9,527 bases of DNA from an uncultured Burkholderiales bacterium (GCA_903845315.1 CAIMWY010000322.1:1-9527); one strand, 5' to 3'. Positions 1 to 7,075 are shown, counted from the stretch's first letter. A program made the numbers and translations. The notes: a model not told the origin generated them from the sequence alone.

Positions 1-1428
1 ATGTCAGCCATCAACTACAGCGAAAAAATCCCCAACAACGTCAACCTGTCCGAAGACCGCACGCTGCAACGCGCGCTCGAACATTGGCAGCCCAACTACC
101 TGAGCTGGTGGAACGACATGGGTCCAGACGGCTCGCAAGACTTTGATGTCTACCTGCGCACGGCGGTCAGCGTGGACCCCCAAGGCTGGGCCCAGTTTGG
201 CCACGTCAAGATGCCCGATTACCGCTGGGGTATTTTTTTGAACCCTGCTGAACAAGACCGCAAGATTCATTTTGGCGACCACAAAGGCGAAGCCGTGTGG
301 CAAGACATACCTGGCGAGCACCGTGCCAATTTGCGCCGCATCATCGTCACCCAAGGCGACACCGAACCCGCATCGGTTGAGCAACAACGCCACTTGGGTT
401 TGACGGCCCCCAGCCAATACGATTTGCGCAACCTGTTTCAAGTCAACGTGGAAGAAGGCCGTCACCTGTGGGCCATGGTCTATTTGCTGCACAAATACTT
501 TGGCAAAGACGGCCGCGAAGAAGCCGAAGGGCTGCTCGAGCGCAACAGCGGCAATGCCGATAACCCACGCATCTTGCAAGCCTTCAACGAGAAGACGCCC
601 GATTGGTTGAGCTTTTTCATGTTCACCTACTTCACCGACCGCGATGGCAAGTACCAGTTGTGCGCTTTGGCCGAGTCCTCGTTCGATCCCTTGGCGCGCA
701 CCACCAAGTTCATGCTGACCGAAGAGGCCCACCACATGTTTGTGGGTGAGAGCGGTATCTCGCGCGTGATCCAACGCACGGTGGACATGATGAACCAGCT
801 CAAAACCGACGACGTAGGCAAGTTGCGTGCCGCGGGCGTAATTGACCTGCCCACCATCCAGCGCTACATCAACTTCCATTTCAGCGTAACCATCGATTTG
901 TTTGGCGCGGACCAATCGTCCAACGCCGCCATCTTTTACAGCTCGGGTCTCAAAGGCCGTTACGAAGAAGGTAAGCGTGCGGATGACCATGTACTCAAAG
1001 GACAGCACTACAAAGTGTTGGAGGTGGTCAACGGCCAACTGCAAGAAAAAGAAGTGCCGATGCTCAACGCCTTGAACGAGGTATTGCGCGACGACTACAT
1101 CACCGACTCGGTGGGCGGTGTGGAGCGTTGGAACCGCGTCATCACCAAAGCCGGTATTCCCTTCAAGCTGACCGTGCCACACAAAGCCTTCCACCGCAAC
1201 ATCGGTGCTTTGGCGGGCACCAAGGTGTCGCCCGATGGTCGTGTGGTGAGCGAATCCGAGTGGCATGCCAAGGTGGATGAGTGGCTACCAAGCGGCGAGG
1301 ACCGTGCCTACATCGGCAGCTTGATGGGTCGCGTGGTCGAACCGGGTAAGTTTGCCAACTGGATTGCCCCTCCTGTTATGGGCATCAATCGCCAACCGGT
1401 AGACTTTGAGTACGTCCGATTCAACTGA
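1..1428 (+). CDS. boxB: Benzoyl-CoA 2,3-epoxidase, di-iron oxygenase subunit BoxB
   Basis: Catalytic subunit of the aerobic benzoyl-CoA (box) pathway. With BoxA as reductase it uses O2 to form the 2,3-epoxide of benzoyl-CoA in the cytoplasm. The 475-residue product has the family's usual length. It carries two carboxylate-bridged di-iron ExxH motifs: E152-x-x-H155 (in [10 protein letters not shown]) and E242-x-x-H245 (in LTEEAHHMF). E122 and D213 are plausible further iron ligands; the spacing of all six agrees with the ligand set I recall for Azoarcus evansii BoxB, offset by two. The N-terminal segment with LSWWNDMGP and [11 protein letters not shown] is also typical of BoxB. The ATG is the first base of the window, so its ribosome-binding site is not visible. 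The start is nevertheless credible because the protein begins like known homologues. boxA follows at once, giving the order boxB-boxA; boxC is expected upstream but cannot be checked. Identity is close to certain. Confidence 0.97.
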   Translation: MSAINYSEKIPNNVNLSEDRTLQRALEHWQPNYLSWWNDMGPDGSQDFDVYLRTAVSVDPQGWAQFGHVKMPDYRWGIFLNPAEQDRKIHFGDHKGEAVWQDIPGEHRANLRRIIVTQGDTEPASVEQQRHLGLTAPSQYDLRNLFQVNVEEGRHLWAMVYLLHKYFGKDGREEAEGLLERNSGNADNPRILQAFNEKTPDWLSFFMFTYFTDRDGKYQLCALAESSFDPLARTTKFMLTEEAHHMFVGESGISRVIQRTVDMMNQLKTDDVGKLRAAGVIDLPTIQRYINFHFSVTIDLFGADQSSNAAIFYSSGLKGRYEEGKRADDHVLKGQHYKVLEVVNGQLQEKEVPMLNALNEVLRDDYITDSVGGVERWNRVITKAGIPFKLTVPHKAFHRNIGALAGTKVSPDGRVVSESEWHAKVDEWLPSGEDRAYIGSLMGRVVEPGKFANWIAPPVMGINRQPVDFEYVRFN

Positions 1429-1444
1429 TCTATTCATCGTCCCC

Positions 1445-2722
1445 ATGAACGCCACCACCGAACTCATTCAGCAGCATCTGATCGATCCGGAGATTTGCAT
1501 TCGATGCAACACCTGTGAAGCCATTTGTCCGGTGGGGGCCATCACGCACGACAGCCGCAACTATGTGGTCATGGCCGACAAGTGCAACCTGTGCATGGCC
1601 TGTGTGCCACCGTGTCCGACGGGCTCGATCGACAACTGGCGCAGCATGCCCAAAGCAGCGGCCTACAGCGTGGAAGCGCAACTGAGCTGGGACGAGTTGC
1701 CTACTGCCCTGAACGAAGCAGAACTCGGTGCCATAGGGGGAGCAGCTGCGCCTGACGCCGATGCACCCTCAAGTGCTGCATCGTTGGCCTCTGTGACGGC
1801 CAACGCAGGCGAGGGAGCCGCTTTCAACTCTGGCGCTTTCGGCGCCACCATGCCTCCTTGGTCGGCAGCGCACCCTTACACCAACTTGCATGGACCTAAA
1901 GCGCCTGTGGTGGCCACGGTGGTGGGCAATGTGCAAGTCAACGAGGCCGGTACCGCCAACGAAACCCACCACATCGTGCTCGACTTTGGCAGCATGCCGT
2001 TTCCGGTGCTCGAAGGCCAATCGATTGGCATCATCCCCTCTGGTTTAGACAAGCAGGGCAAGCCCCACCATGCACGCCAGTACTCGATTGCCAGTCCACG
2101 CAACGGCGAACGCCCGGGCTACAACAACCTTTCGCTCACCGTCAAACGGGTGGTGGAAGATCACCAAGGACAGGCCGTGCGAGGTGTGGCCTCCAACTAC
2201 CTGTGCGATTTGAAAACCGGTGACACGGTGCAGGTGATTGGCCCGTTTGGTGTCAGCTTCTTGATGCCCAACCATCCCAAGTCCAACATCGTGATGATTT
2301 GCACTGGCACGGGCAGCGCCCCCATGCGCGCCATGACCGAGTGGCGTCGTCGCTTGCGTCAAAGTGGCAAGTTTGAAGGTGGCAAGCTGATGCTGTTTTT
2401 TGGCGCGCGCACCCAACAAGAGTTGCCTTACTTTGGGCCCTTGCAAAAGTTGCCGAAAGACTTCATCGACATCCACTTTGCGTTTTCACGCACAACCGGT
2501 CAGCCCAAGCGCTATGTGCAAGACCTGATGCGCGAACGCAGCGCCGATTTGGCGCAGCTGCTCAAAGACCCCACCACCTGTTTTTATGTATGTGGCTTGA
2601 AGAGCATGGAGGAAGGCGTGGTCATGGCCTTGCGCGACATCGCCAACGAGGCCGGCATCGGCTGGGACAGCGTGGCGTCCGCCTTGAAGCGCGAAGGGCG
2701 CTTGCATTTAGAAACGTATTAA
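1445..2722 (+). CDS. boxA: Benzoyl-CoA 2,3-epoxidase reductase subunit BoxA
   Basis: NADPH-dependent iron-sulfur flavoprotein that supplies electrons to BoxB. Residues 18-58 form a bacterial two-[4Fe-4S] ferredoxin domain (C18, C21, C24, C28-P and C47, C50, C53, C57-P). An Ala/Ser-rich linker follows at roughly residues 80-140. The rest is a plant-type ferredoxin-NADP reductase module: FAD motif RQYS at 211-214, pyridine-nucleotide motif GTGSAP from 288, a CGLKSM segment from C383, and a C-terminus ending in ETY, whose aromatic last residue is typical of this fold. I chose ATG 1445, 16 nt after the boxB stop, because it gives a 425-residue protein beginning [19 protein letters not shown], as I recall for other BoxA proteins. 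A TTG at 1406 would add 13 residues and overlap boxB by 23 nt. Neither start has a good Shine-Dalgarno site, so translational coupling to boxB is likely. Confidence 0.95.
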   Translation: MNATTELIQQHLIDPEICIRCNTCEAICPVGAITHDSRNYVVMADKCNLCMACVPPCPTGSIDNWRSMPKAAAYSVEAQLSWDELPTALNEAELGAIGGAAAPDADAPSSAASLASVTANAGEGAAFNSGAFGATMPPWSAAHPYTNLHGPKAPVVATVVGNVQVNEAGTANETHHIVLDFGSMPFPVLEGQSIGIIPSGLDKQGKPHHARQYSIASPRNGERPGYNNLSLTVKRVVEDHQGQAVRGVASNYLCDLKTGDTVQVIGPFGVSFLMPNHPKSNIVMICTGTGSAPMRAMTEWRRRLRQSGKFEGGKLMLFFGARTQQELPYFGPLQKLPKDFIDIHFAFSRTTGQPKRYVQDLMRERSADLAQLLKDPTTCFYVCGLKSMEEGVVMALRDIANEAGIGWDSVASALKREGRLHLETY

Positions 2723-2782
2723 CCCTTCGATAGGCTAAACCATGGTGGTGCGGGGCATGACTGGACCGCTAACATCGCCCCC

Positions 2783-3379
2783 ATGAATGCCCGCCCCAGT
2801 TTGCAAGTTGCCGTGGTCATGCGCCGCGAGCGTGTGCCCGGCGCCATGAGCCAATGGCAGCCTTGGCGTTGGGTCTTGCACGATGTGCTGGGTCACGACC
2901 TGACACCCCACGAACAGCACTTTGGCAGCGCGCCACGTTGTTTGCGCCACACCGACGACGAGCAGCTGTGGTTGCACCCTGGCTTCAACGTTGAACTGTT
3001 CCGCGACGATGCAGAGGGCTACTACCTCAACGCCACCACGCCTGCGCCCTGCTGGTTTGTGCTGTGGCGGATGGAAGAAGAGCCCGCCATCAGCGACGCG
3101 GTGATGGCGGTGCCCACCCTGGTGAGTCTGAGCTACCACGATGCGGGCCGTTGGCTGGACGCGCAAGAAAACGTGGATCAAATCGCAGCCCCTGAAGATG
3201 TGGTGGTTTGGATGGCGGCCTTTGCCGAAGAACACTGGGTGGCCGAGGTCAAACGCCGCAGACGACCCGACAGTTTCAAACCTTTGCAAGACCGCTTTGG
3301 CAACCCCGCAGCGGTGAGCACAGCCAAGTTGCGCGGCGGCGGACCCGCTTCAGGCGATGGAGGCCCGCATGGCCACTGA
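2783..3379 (+). CDS. DUF3305 domain protein of formate dehydrogenase clusters
   Basis: A 198-residue protein I recognise as the DUF3305 family from its N-terminal segment (VAVVMRRERV at about residues 9-18), the tryptophans of SQWQPWRW, and the middle LWLHPGFNVELFRDDAEGYY and FVLWRME segments. It has no signal peptide, membrane helix or cofactor motif, so it is probably cytoplasmic. No biochemical function can be assigned. DUF3305 genes commonly pair with DUF3306 genes beside formate dehydrogenases, and here the next gene is indeed DUF3306. The C-terminal tail (about 160-198) is Gly/Arg-rich and looks disordered. The start ATG 2783 has no visible Shine-Dalgarno site and lies 60 nt after boxA. 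It is preferred because the conserved region begins only a few residues in; an internal ATG at 2819 would cut into it. The stop overlaps the DUF3306 start by 11 nt. Confidence 0.9.
   Translation: MNARPSLQVAVVMRRERVPGAMSQWQPWRWVLHDVLGHDLTPHEQHFGSAPRCLRHTDDEQLWLHPGFNVELFRDDAEGYYLNATTPAPCWFVLWRMEEEPAISDAVMAVPTLVSLSYHDAGRWLDAQENVDQIAAPEDVVVWMAAFAEEHWVAEVKRRRRPDSFKPLQDRFGNPAAVSTAKLRGGGPASGDGGPHGH
3359..3363 (+). promoter_or_regulatory. Shine-Dalgarno site that fixes the DUF3306 start
   Basis: GGAGG lies inside the end of the DUF3305 gene, 5 nt before ATG 3369. It decides between that ATG and one 12 nt upstream at 3357, which would overlap the ribosome-binding site itself. Confidence 0.75.
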
Positions 3380-4040
3380 CGACACACCCGCTGGTTTTTT
3401 AGGCCGCTGGTCACGCCGCAAAGCCGAGGTGCGCCAAGGCAAAGCGTTGCAAGAGCCAACGCCCATCAGCGCGGCGGTTGCTCATCCCACGACAGGCAAG
3501 CCCAGGGCAATCACGCCCTCGCAGACCCCAAGCACGCAACAAACTGTGGGCACTTCAACTGCGCGGGTACCGCAACCCGCCAACGCGAGCGAGCCCAGCC
3601 CCGCAACCCCCGCCCCCAGCCTAGATGATGTGCAGTCGCTCACCCCAGAGTCTGACTACACGCCCTTCATGGCCCGTGGCGTCACACCGGACGTGAAAAA
3701 CGCAGCCCTGAAAAAACTCTTCACCGACCCCCACTTCAATGTGATGGACCGCATGGATGTCTACATCGACGACTACGGTCAGCCCGACCCGATTCCACTG
3801 GCCATGCTGCGTCAAATGAATGGCGCCAAGTTTTTAAACTTGTTTGACGAAGAAGCCCAAACCAATGCCAGCAACCCCGCCAGCGGCAAACCCGCAGACG
3901 GTTCATCTGAACTCATGGCACAGTCCGTCCCTAGCCAAACTCTTTCACCCACCGACACCACCACGCATGACCACGCTGATTTGCGACTGCAACCAGACCC
4001 AAACCCTCGACCCGAAAGCGCTGGGCCAAAGCCTGCATGA
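3369..4040 (+). CDS. DUF3306 domain protein of formate dehydrogenase clusters
   Basis: A 223-residue protein of the DUF3306 family. The family signature FLGRWSRRKAE is at residues 10-20. A long Pro/Thr/Ala-rich, probably disordered linker covers about 25-84. The conserved C-terminal block runs from LDDVQSLTPESDY (residue 85 on) through FMARGV (100), ALKKLFTDPHFN and MDVYIDDYG to about residue 160. A second low-complexity tail follows, and part of it overlaps the next gene. There are no membrane segments and no cysteine clusters. The function is unknown. The fixed association with DUF3305, a polyferredoxin, a TorD-type chaperone and a formate dehydrogenase suggests a role in assembling or supplying the enzyme, but that is inference. 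The good Shine-Dalgarno site 5 nt before ATG 3369, and the 11-nt overlap with DUF3305, point to coupled translation. Confidence 0.92.
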   Translation: MATDDTPAGFLGRWSRRKAEVRQGKALQEPTPISAAVAHPTTGKPRAITPSQTPSTQQTVGTSTARVPQPANASEPSPATPAPSLDDVQSLTPESDYTPFMARGVTPDVKNAALKKLFTDPHFNVMDRMDVYIDDYGQPDPIPLAMLRQMNGAKFLNLFDEEAQTNASNPASGKPADGSSELMAQSVPSQTLSPTDTTTHDHADLRLQPDPNPRPESAGPKPA

Positions 4041-6066
4041 AGACCTGAAGCTGCACACGGCCTTGTGCCGTCGTGAAGCAGGCGCGTTTATCAACGCCGT
4101 GCAAAGTACCACCGACGAGGTGGTGGTGGCGTGTACCCAAGAGCAGCGCTTGTTCGGTGACTTGGCTGCGCAAGCGCAAGCCAAAACTTCGGTCATCAAG
4201 TTCGTCAACATCCGCGAAACCGGCGGGTGGAGCCGCGACGCCAAAGACGCCACGCCCAAAATCGCCGCGCTGCTGGCTGCTGCGCATTTGCCAGACCCCG
4301 AACCCGTGCCCACTGTCACCTTCAAGAGCGCCGGGCGCTTGCTGATCATCGGCGACTTGGACGCGGCCGAGCAGGCCGCTGCCTTGCTGTCGGATGTGCT
4401 CAACGTCACCCTTTTCACCCAAGGGCCTGGCCAGGCGGGGGGGGCACAAAGCCGTCGCTTTCCCGTCTTGGGCGGGCAGGTGCTGCGCGTGGACGGCTGG
4501 TTGGGCGCGTTCCAACTCACTTGGTCCAGCAACAACCCGATCGACTTGGACATGTGCACCCGTTGCAATGCCTGCGTGGTGGCTTGCCCTGAACAAGCCA
4601 TTGGGCTGGATTACCAAATTGACCTGAGCAAGTGCCAGTCTCACCGCGACTGCGTGACAGCTTGCGGTGCGGTGGGCGCCATCAATTTCCAGCGTGAAGC
4701 TGTGCAAGAAACGGCCGACTTTGACTTGGTGCTCGACTTGCGAGCGCACAGTGCTTTCAACCGCCATGCGTTGCCGCAAGGCTATTTCCGTCAAGCCGAC
4801 GCCGCCACTTTGCTGCGCCTGCGCGAGTTGGTGGGCGAGTTTGAGAAACCACGTTTCTTTGCCTACAAACAAAAGCTGTGCGCGCACAGCCGCAACGAGC
4901 AAGTGGGCTGCCACGCGTGTGTCGACATTTGCTCGGCCGAGGCCATCAGCTCTGAACCCTCGCGTCAACAGATCAAGGTCAACCCCAACCTGTGCGTGGG
5001 CTGCGGCGCTTGCACCACGGTGTGTCCGACCGGCGCCTTGAGCTATGCCTACCCCAGTGCAACTGAGCAAGGCGTGAAACTCAAAACCCTGCTGGGTACC
5101 TACCAACAGGCCGGTGGCAAAGATGCTGTGCTGCTGCTGCACAGCCAAGAGGCGGGGCAGGCCTTGGTGCAAGAGCTCGGCCGTGCCGCCCAGTTGCAAC
5201 TGGCCCAAGGTGTGCCTGCCCACGTGATCCCTGTGGCGCTGTGGCACACCGCCAGTTTGGGGCTCGATGTCTGGCTGTCGGCGTTGGCCTACGGCGCCGC
5301 GCAAGTCTTGGTGTTGGTCACGCGCGAAGAAGCGCCGCAATACGCCGATGGCCTGCAAGCCCAAATGAACCAAGCTCAGGCCATGCTTGTCGGACTGGGC
5401 TATGCCTTGCCCGGTCAGCCCGTGGTGCAACTGGTACATGCCACGCAGGCCTTGGAGTTGGACGCCGAATTGCAACGCCTGTGCACCGGCAAACAACGCT
5501 TGCAAACGCGCGTGCCTTTGGCAAGCTTTGCCTTGATGGCCGACAAGCGCAGCAGTTTGAGTTTGCTGGTCGACCACTTGTTGGACCATGCGCCTGCTTT
5601 GAAAGCCAGCCCTGCGGCTGAGGCCTTGAGCCTTCCCGCCGATGGCGCCTTGTTTGGCTCGGTGGACGTGAACAAAGACAGTTGCACCTTGTGCATGAGT
5701 TGTGTCAGTGCTTGCCCGGCCAATGCTTTGCAAGACAACCAACAAGCCCCCCAATTGCGCTTCTTCGAGAAGAACTGCGTGCAATGCGGCTTGTGCGTCA
5801 CCACCTGTCCTGAAAACGCTTTGCAGTTGGTGCCACGCTTGCTGCTGACCGCACACCGCAAAGAACTGCGTGTGCTGAACGAAACCCAGCCCTACGGCTG
5901 TGTGCGCTGCGGCAAACCCTTTGGCACGCTCAAAGGCATCGAGGCCATGATGGGCAAACTGTCTGGACACTCGATGTTCCAAGGCGCAGCGCTAGAGCGC
6001 CTCAAGATGTGCGGCGATTGCCGTGTGATTGACATTTACTCCTCGGGTGACGAGCAAAAAATCTGA
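3967..6066 (+). CDS. Polyferredoxin-type 4Fe-4S protein of the formate dehydrogenase cluster
   Basis: A 699-residue iron-sulfur protein with no signal peptide or membrane helix, so probably a cytoplasmic electron carrier or assembly factor. Six cysteine clusters are visible: C197/200/203/207, C223/229/233 (irregular, C-x5-C-x3-C), C305/315/318/322 (irregular), C343/346/349/353, C573/576/579/583 and C604/607/610/614. The four regular ones are standard CxxCxxCxxxCP [4Fe-4S] sites. The C-terminus adds C645xxC648 and C682xxC685, which resembles a zinc or rubredoxin-like site. The N-terminus has a CxC (C6, C8) in LICDCNQT. A hydrophobic strand, RLLIIGDLDAAE at 124-135, begins a possible alpha/beta domain. 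I chose ATG 3967 because MTTLICDCN matches the N-terminus I recall for this family. A TTG at 3844 or ATG at 3865 would add a low-complexity extension. The chosen start overlaps DUF3306 by 74 nt, and neither it nor the alternatives has a clear Shine-Dalgarno site. The exact electron partner is unknown. Confidence 0.92.
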   Translation: MTTLICDCNQTQTLDPKALGQSLHEDLKLHTALCRREAGAFINAVQSTTDEVVVACTQEQRLFGDLAAQAQAKTSVIKFVNIRETGGWSRDAKDATPKIAALLAAAHLPDPEPVPTVTFKSAGRLLIIGDLDAAEQAAALLSDVLNVTLFTQGPGQAGGAQSRRFPVLGGQVLRVDGWLGAFQLTWSSNNPIDLDMCTRCNACVVACPEQAIGLDYQIDLSKCQSHRDCVTACGAVGAINFQREAVQETADFDLVLDLRAHSAFNRHALPQGYFRQADAATLLRLRELVGEFEKPRFFAYKQKLCAHSRNEQVGCHACVDICSAEAISSEPSRQQIKVNPNLCVGCGACTTVCPTGALSYAYPSATEQGVKLKTLLGTYQQAGGKDAVLLLHSQEAGQALVQELGRAAQLQLAQGVPAHVIPVALWHTASLGLDVWLSALAYGAAQVLVLVTREEAPQYADGLQAQMNQAQAMLVGLGYALPGQPVVQLVHATQALELDAELQRLCTGKQRLQTRVPLASFALMADKRSSLSLLVDHLLDHAPALKASPAAEALSLPADGALFGSVDVNKDSCTLCMSCVSACPANALQDNQQAPQLRFFEKNCVQCGLCVTTCPENALQLVPRLLLTAHRKELRVLNETQPYGCVRCGKPFGTLKGIEAMMGKLSGHSMFQGAALERLKMCGDCRVIDIYSSGDEQKI

Positions 6067-6686
6067 TGACCCAAGCCCCCCATCTCTCTTCCGCTCTTGA
6101 CGAAGAAACCGCGCGTGCCGAACTCTATGGCCTGATCGCCGAGTTGTTTTATGCGCCGCCCACGCCCGCGCTGTTGGCGCAGTTGCGTGTGGCTGCCACC
6201 GAAGCGCCGGCTTCCGGCGGCTTTTTAGAAGAACCTTGGCGTGTGCTGGTGGGTATCACCCGTGAGATGGACGACGCCAGCATCGTGCGCGAGCACGAGG
6301 CTTTGTTTGGCGGTGTCGGCAAGCCTGAGGTGTATGTGTATGCCTCGCATTACCTGAGCGGTTTTTTGAATGAAAAACCCTTGGCGCAACTGCGCACCGA
6401 CTTGGCCGTCTTGGGGTTGACGCGAGACAGCGCCACCATGTCGGAGACCGAAGACCATGTGTCTTACCTGATGGAGGTCATGCGCTTTTTGGTGGCGGGT
6501 GACGATGTGGCGGTCTCTAACTTGACGCAGCAATCCAAGTTTTTTGCTGCGCATGTGCAGACCTGGGTGTTGGATTTATGCGATACCTTGCAAGCCAACC
6601 CACGTGCGCGTTTTTACGCAGCCTTGGGCCAACTTACACGAGCCTTTGTCAGCGTGGAGACACAGGGTTTTGATCTGCTGACCTGA
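6066..6686 (+). CDS. TorD/DmsD-family molybdoenzyme chaperone
   Basis: A 206-residue, mostly helical protein of the TorD/DmsD redox-enzyme chaperone family. These proteins bind the Tat signal peptide of molybdopterin enzymes and hold them back until the cofactor is inserted. Supporting segments are RAELYGLIAELFYAPP near the N-terminus (17-32), VYVYASHYLSGFL (89-101, corresponding to the family's aromatic loop), and the hallmark acidic-histidine motif ETEDHVSYLMEVMRFL (127-142; D130, H131). The length is normal for the family. ATG 6066 shares one base with the TGA of the polyferredoxin gene (TGATG), so translation is probably coupled. The likely client is the Tat-exported formate dehydrogenase encoded about 0.4 kb downstream, and possibly the small Tat peptide between them. 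This assignment comes from context. Confidence 0.9.
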   Translation: MTQAPHLSSALDEETARAELYGLIAELFYAPPTPALLAQLRVAATEAPASGGFLEEPWRVLVGITREMDDASIVREHEALFGGVGKPEVYVYASHYLSGFLNEKPLAQLRTDLAVLGLTRDSATMSETEDHVSYLMEVMRFLVAGDDVAVSNLTQQSKFFAAHVQTWVLDLCDTLQANPRARFYAALGQLTRAFVSVETQGFDLLT

Positions 6687-6729
6687 GATATCTGGTAATA
6701 AAGTATTTGTTTTTGCTTGTCCGTGCATC

Positions 6730-6743
6730 GTAGAAATTTCTAC
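6730..6743. repeat. Perfect 14-bp palindrome, candidate operator
   Basis: GTAGAAATTTCTAC equals its own reverse complement. The flanks ATC on the left and ACGAT on the right extend the symmetry imperfectly, with a 2-nt offset. The site overlaps the proposed -10 element at 6731-6736, a typical place for a repressor or dual regulator. The symmetry is seen directly; the binding role is inferred. Confidence 0.5.
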
Positions 6744-6796
6744 ACGATAGGACTAAGCGTTTTTACTGCACTACTTTGGGTCTAGAACCTTTACAG

Positions 6797-6814
6797 TATG
6801 CAATGTCGTGCATA
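6797..6814. repeat. Inverted repeat TATGCA-N6-TGCATA, candidate operator
   Basis: Two perfect 6-bp arms (6797-6802 and 6809-6814) are separated by six bases, with centres about one helical turn apart, as in dimeric regulator sites. The repeat lies 25 nt before the start of the small Tat gene, so it could instead form a weak hairpin in the 5' leader. Arms this short can arise by chance. Confidence 0.3.
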
Positions 6815-6827
6815 TCCACGACCGCTC

Positions 6828-6833
6828 GAGGAG
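6828..6833 (+). promoter_or_regulatory. Strong Shine-Dalgarno site of the small Tat gene
   Basis: GAGGAG is followed by a 6-nt spacer before ATG 6840. It decides against an in-frame ATG at 6798, which lies upstream of this site and would add 14 non-conserved residues in front of the Tat signal. Confidence 0.85.
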
Positions 6834-6839
6834 ATCAAC

Positions 6840-7043
6840 ATGAAAAAAGAACAAGCCCATGCATCGCGCCGTGGTTTTTTTGTGGGTGCCGCAGCAGCAG
6901 GCGCCGCAGTCGCCGCAGTCACAGCGCTGCCCCGTGTGAACCTTCCCACCAAAGTGGCAGCCTTGAAACCTGCGCCTGAAAACGGCGGTGGTTACAGCTT
7001 GAGCGAACACGTCAAGCGCTACTACCAGACCACCCGCGTCTGA
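6840..7043 (+). CDS. Small Tat-signal protein of formate dehydrogenase regions
   Basis: A 67-residue protein that is mostly a twin-arginine signal: a basic n-region, SRRGFFVG with R10-R11, an Ala-rich hydrophobic stretch (about 15-29), then a short conserved tail ending GYSLSEHVKRYYQTTRV. It matches the family described as 'formate dehydrogenase region TAT target' (a short protein encoded directly upstream of fdhA in many proteobacteria). It has no cysteine or other cofactor ligand. If the signal is cleaved, only about 35 residues remain. If it is not, the protein would be a Tat-inserted membrane anchor or small subunit. It lies 32 nt upstream of fdhA and is almost certainly co-transcribed with it. 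Its role is unknown. A small accessory subunit, or a factor exported with FdhA, is a reasonable guess. Confidence 0.9.
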   Translation: MKKEQAHASRRGFFVGAAAAGAAVAAVTALPRVNLPTKVAALKPAPENGGGYSLSEHVKRYYQTTRV

Positions 7044-7063
7044 GTAAGCTCAACAGAATTCGC

Positions 7064-7068
7064 AGGAG
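7064..7068 (+). promoter_or_regulatory. Shine-Dalgarno site of fdhA
   Basis: AGGAG, 7 nt before ATG 7076, supports this start for fdhA, even though the twin-arginine motif then falls unusually far into the protein (residues 34-35). Confidence 0.8.
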
Positions 7069-7075
7069 TACCTCT

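Larger units (their letters stand above)
6687..6839 (+). promoter_or_regulatory. Probable promoter/regulatory region of the Tat-peptide-fdhA unit
   Basis: This is the longest non-coding gap in the window (153 nt). It is clearly AT-richer than its surroundings, as expected for a promoter between the chaperone gene and the two Tat genes. The best sigma70-like pair I can see is TTGTTT (6707-6712), an 18-nt spacer, and TAGAAA (6731-6736). It is weak and I hold it loosely. The gap contains two inverted repeats, listed separately. I see no tRNA, riboswitch or convincing rho-independent terminator. Confidence 0.45.

Noticed and set aside
4..1266. Open frame of 420 codons on the minus strand opposite boxB
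   Set aside because: It is a shadow of boxB in GC-biased DNA. The translation shows no recognisable domain, while the plus strand has full BoxB motifs.
2723..2782. Terminator or promoter between boxA and the DUF3305 gene
   Set aside because: The 60-nt gap holds only a short ACCATGGT palindrome (2739-2746), with no GC-rich stem plus T-run and no convincing -35/-10 pair. It stays open whether the two groups share a transcript.
2742..2786. 14-codon frame starting at ATG 2742 whose TGA overlaps the DUF3305 start (ATGA)
   Set aside because: No Shine-Dalgarno site, no recognisable leader-peptide features, and a frame this short is expected by chance. The overlap alone is not enough evidence.
3931..5982. 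Open frame of 683 codons on the minus strand opposite the polyferredoxin gene
   Set aside because: Its Gln/His/Ala-rich translation has no family features. The plus strand carries six ordered cysteine clusters, so this is an antisense shadow.
6730..6743. GTAGAAATTTCTAC resembles the stem sequence of Cas12a-type CRISPR repeats (AATTTCTAC...GTAG)
   Set aside because: There is a single copy, in reversed arm order, with no repeated unit, spacers or cas gene. It is better read as a palindromic DNA site.
6728..6765. Possible rho-independent terminator: inverted repeat followed by a T-run (TTTTT at about 6760-6764)
   Set aside because: The foldable stem is only about 4 bp around an AAATTT loop, AT-rich, and separated from the T-run by more than 10 nt, so it is not a credible terminator.
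6798..6839. Upstream ATG start for the small Tat protein
   Set aside because: The strong GAGGAG site lies downstream of this ATG and at ideal distance from ATG 6840. The extra 14 residues would precede the Tat n-region and overlap an inverted repeat.
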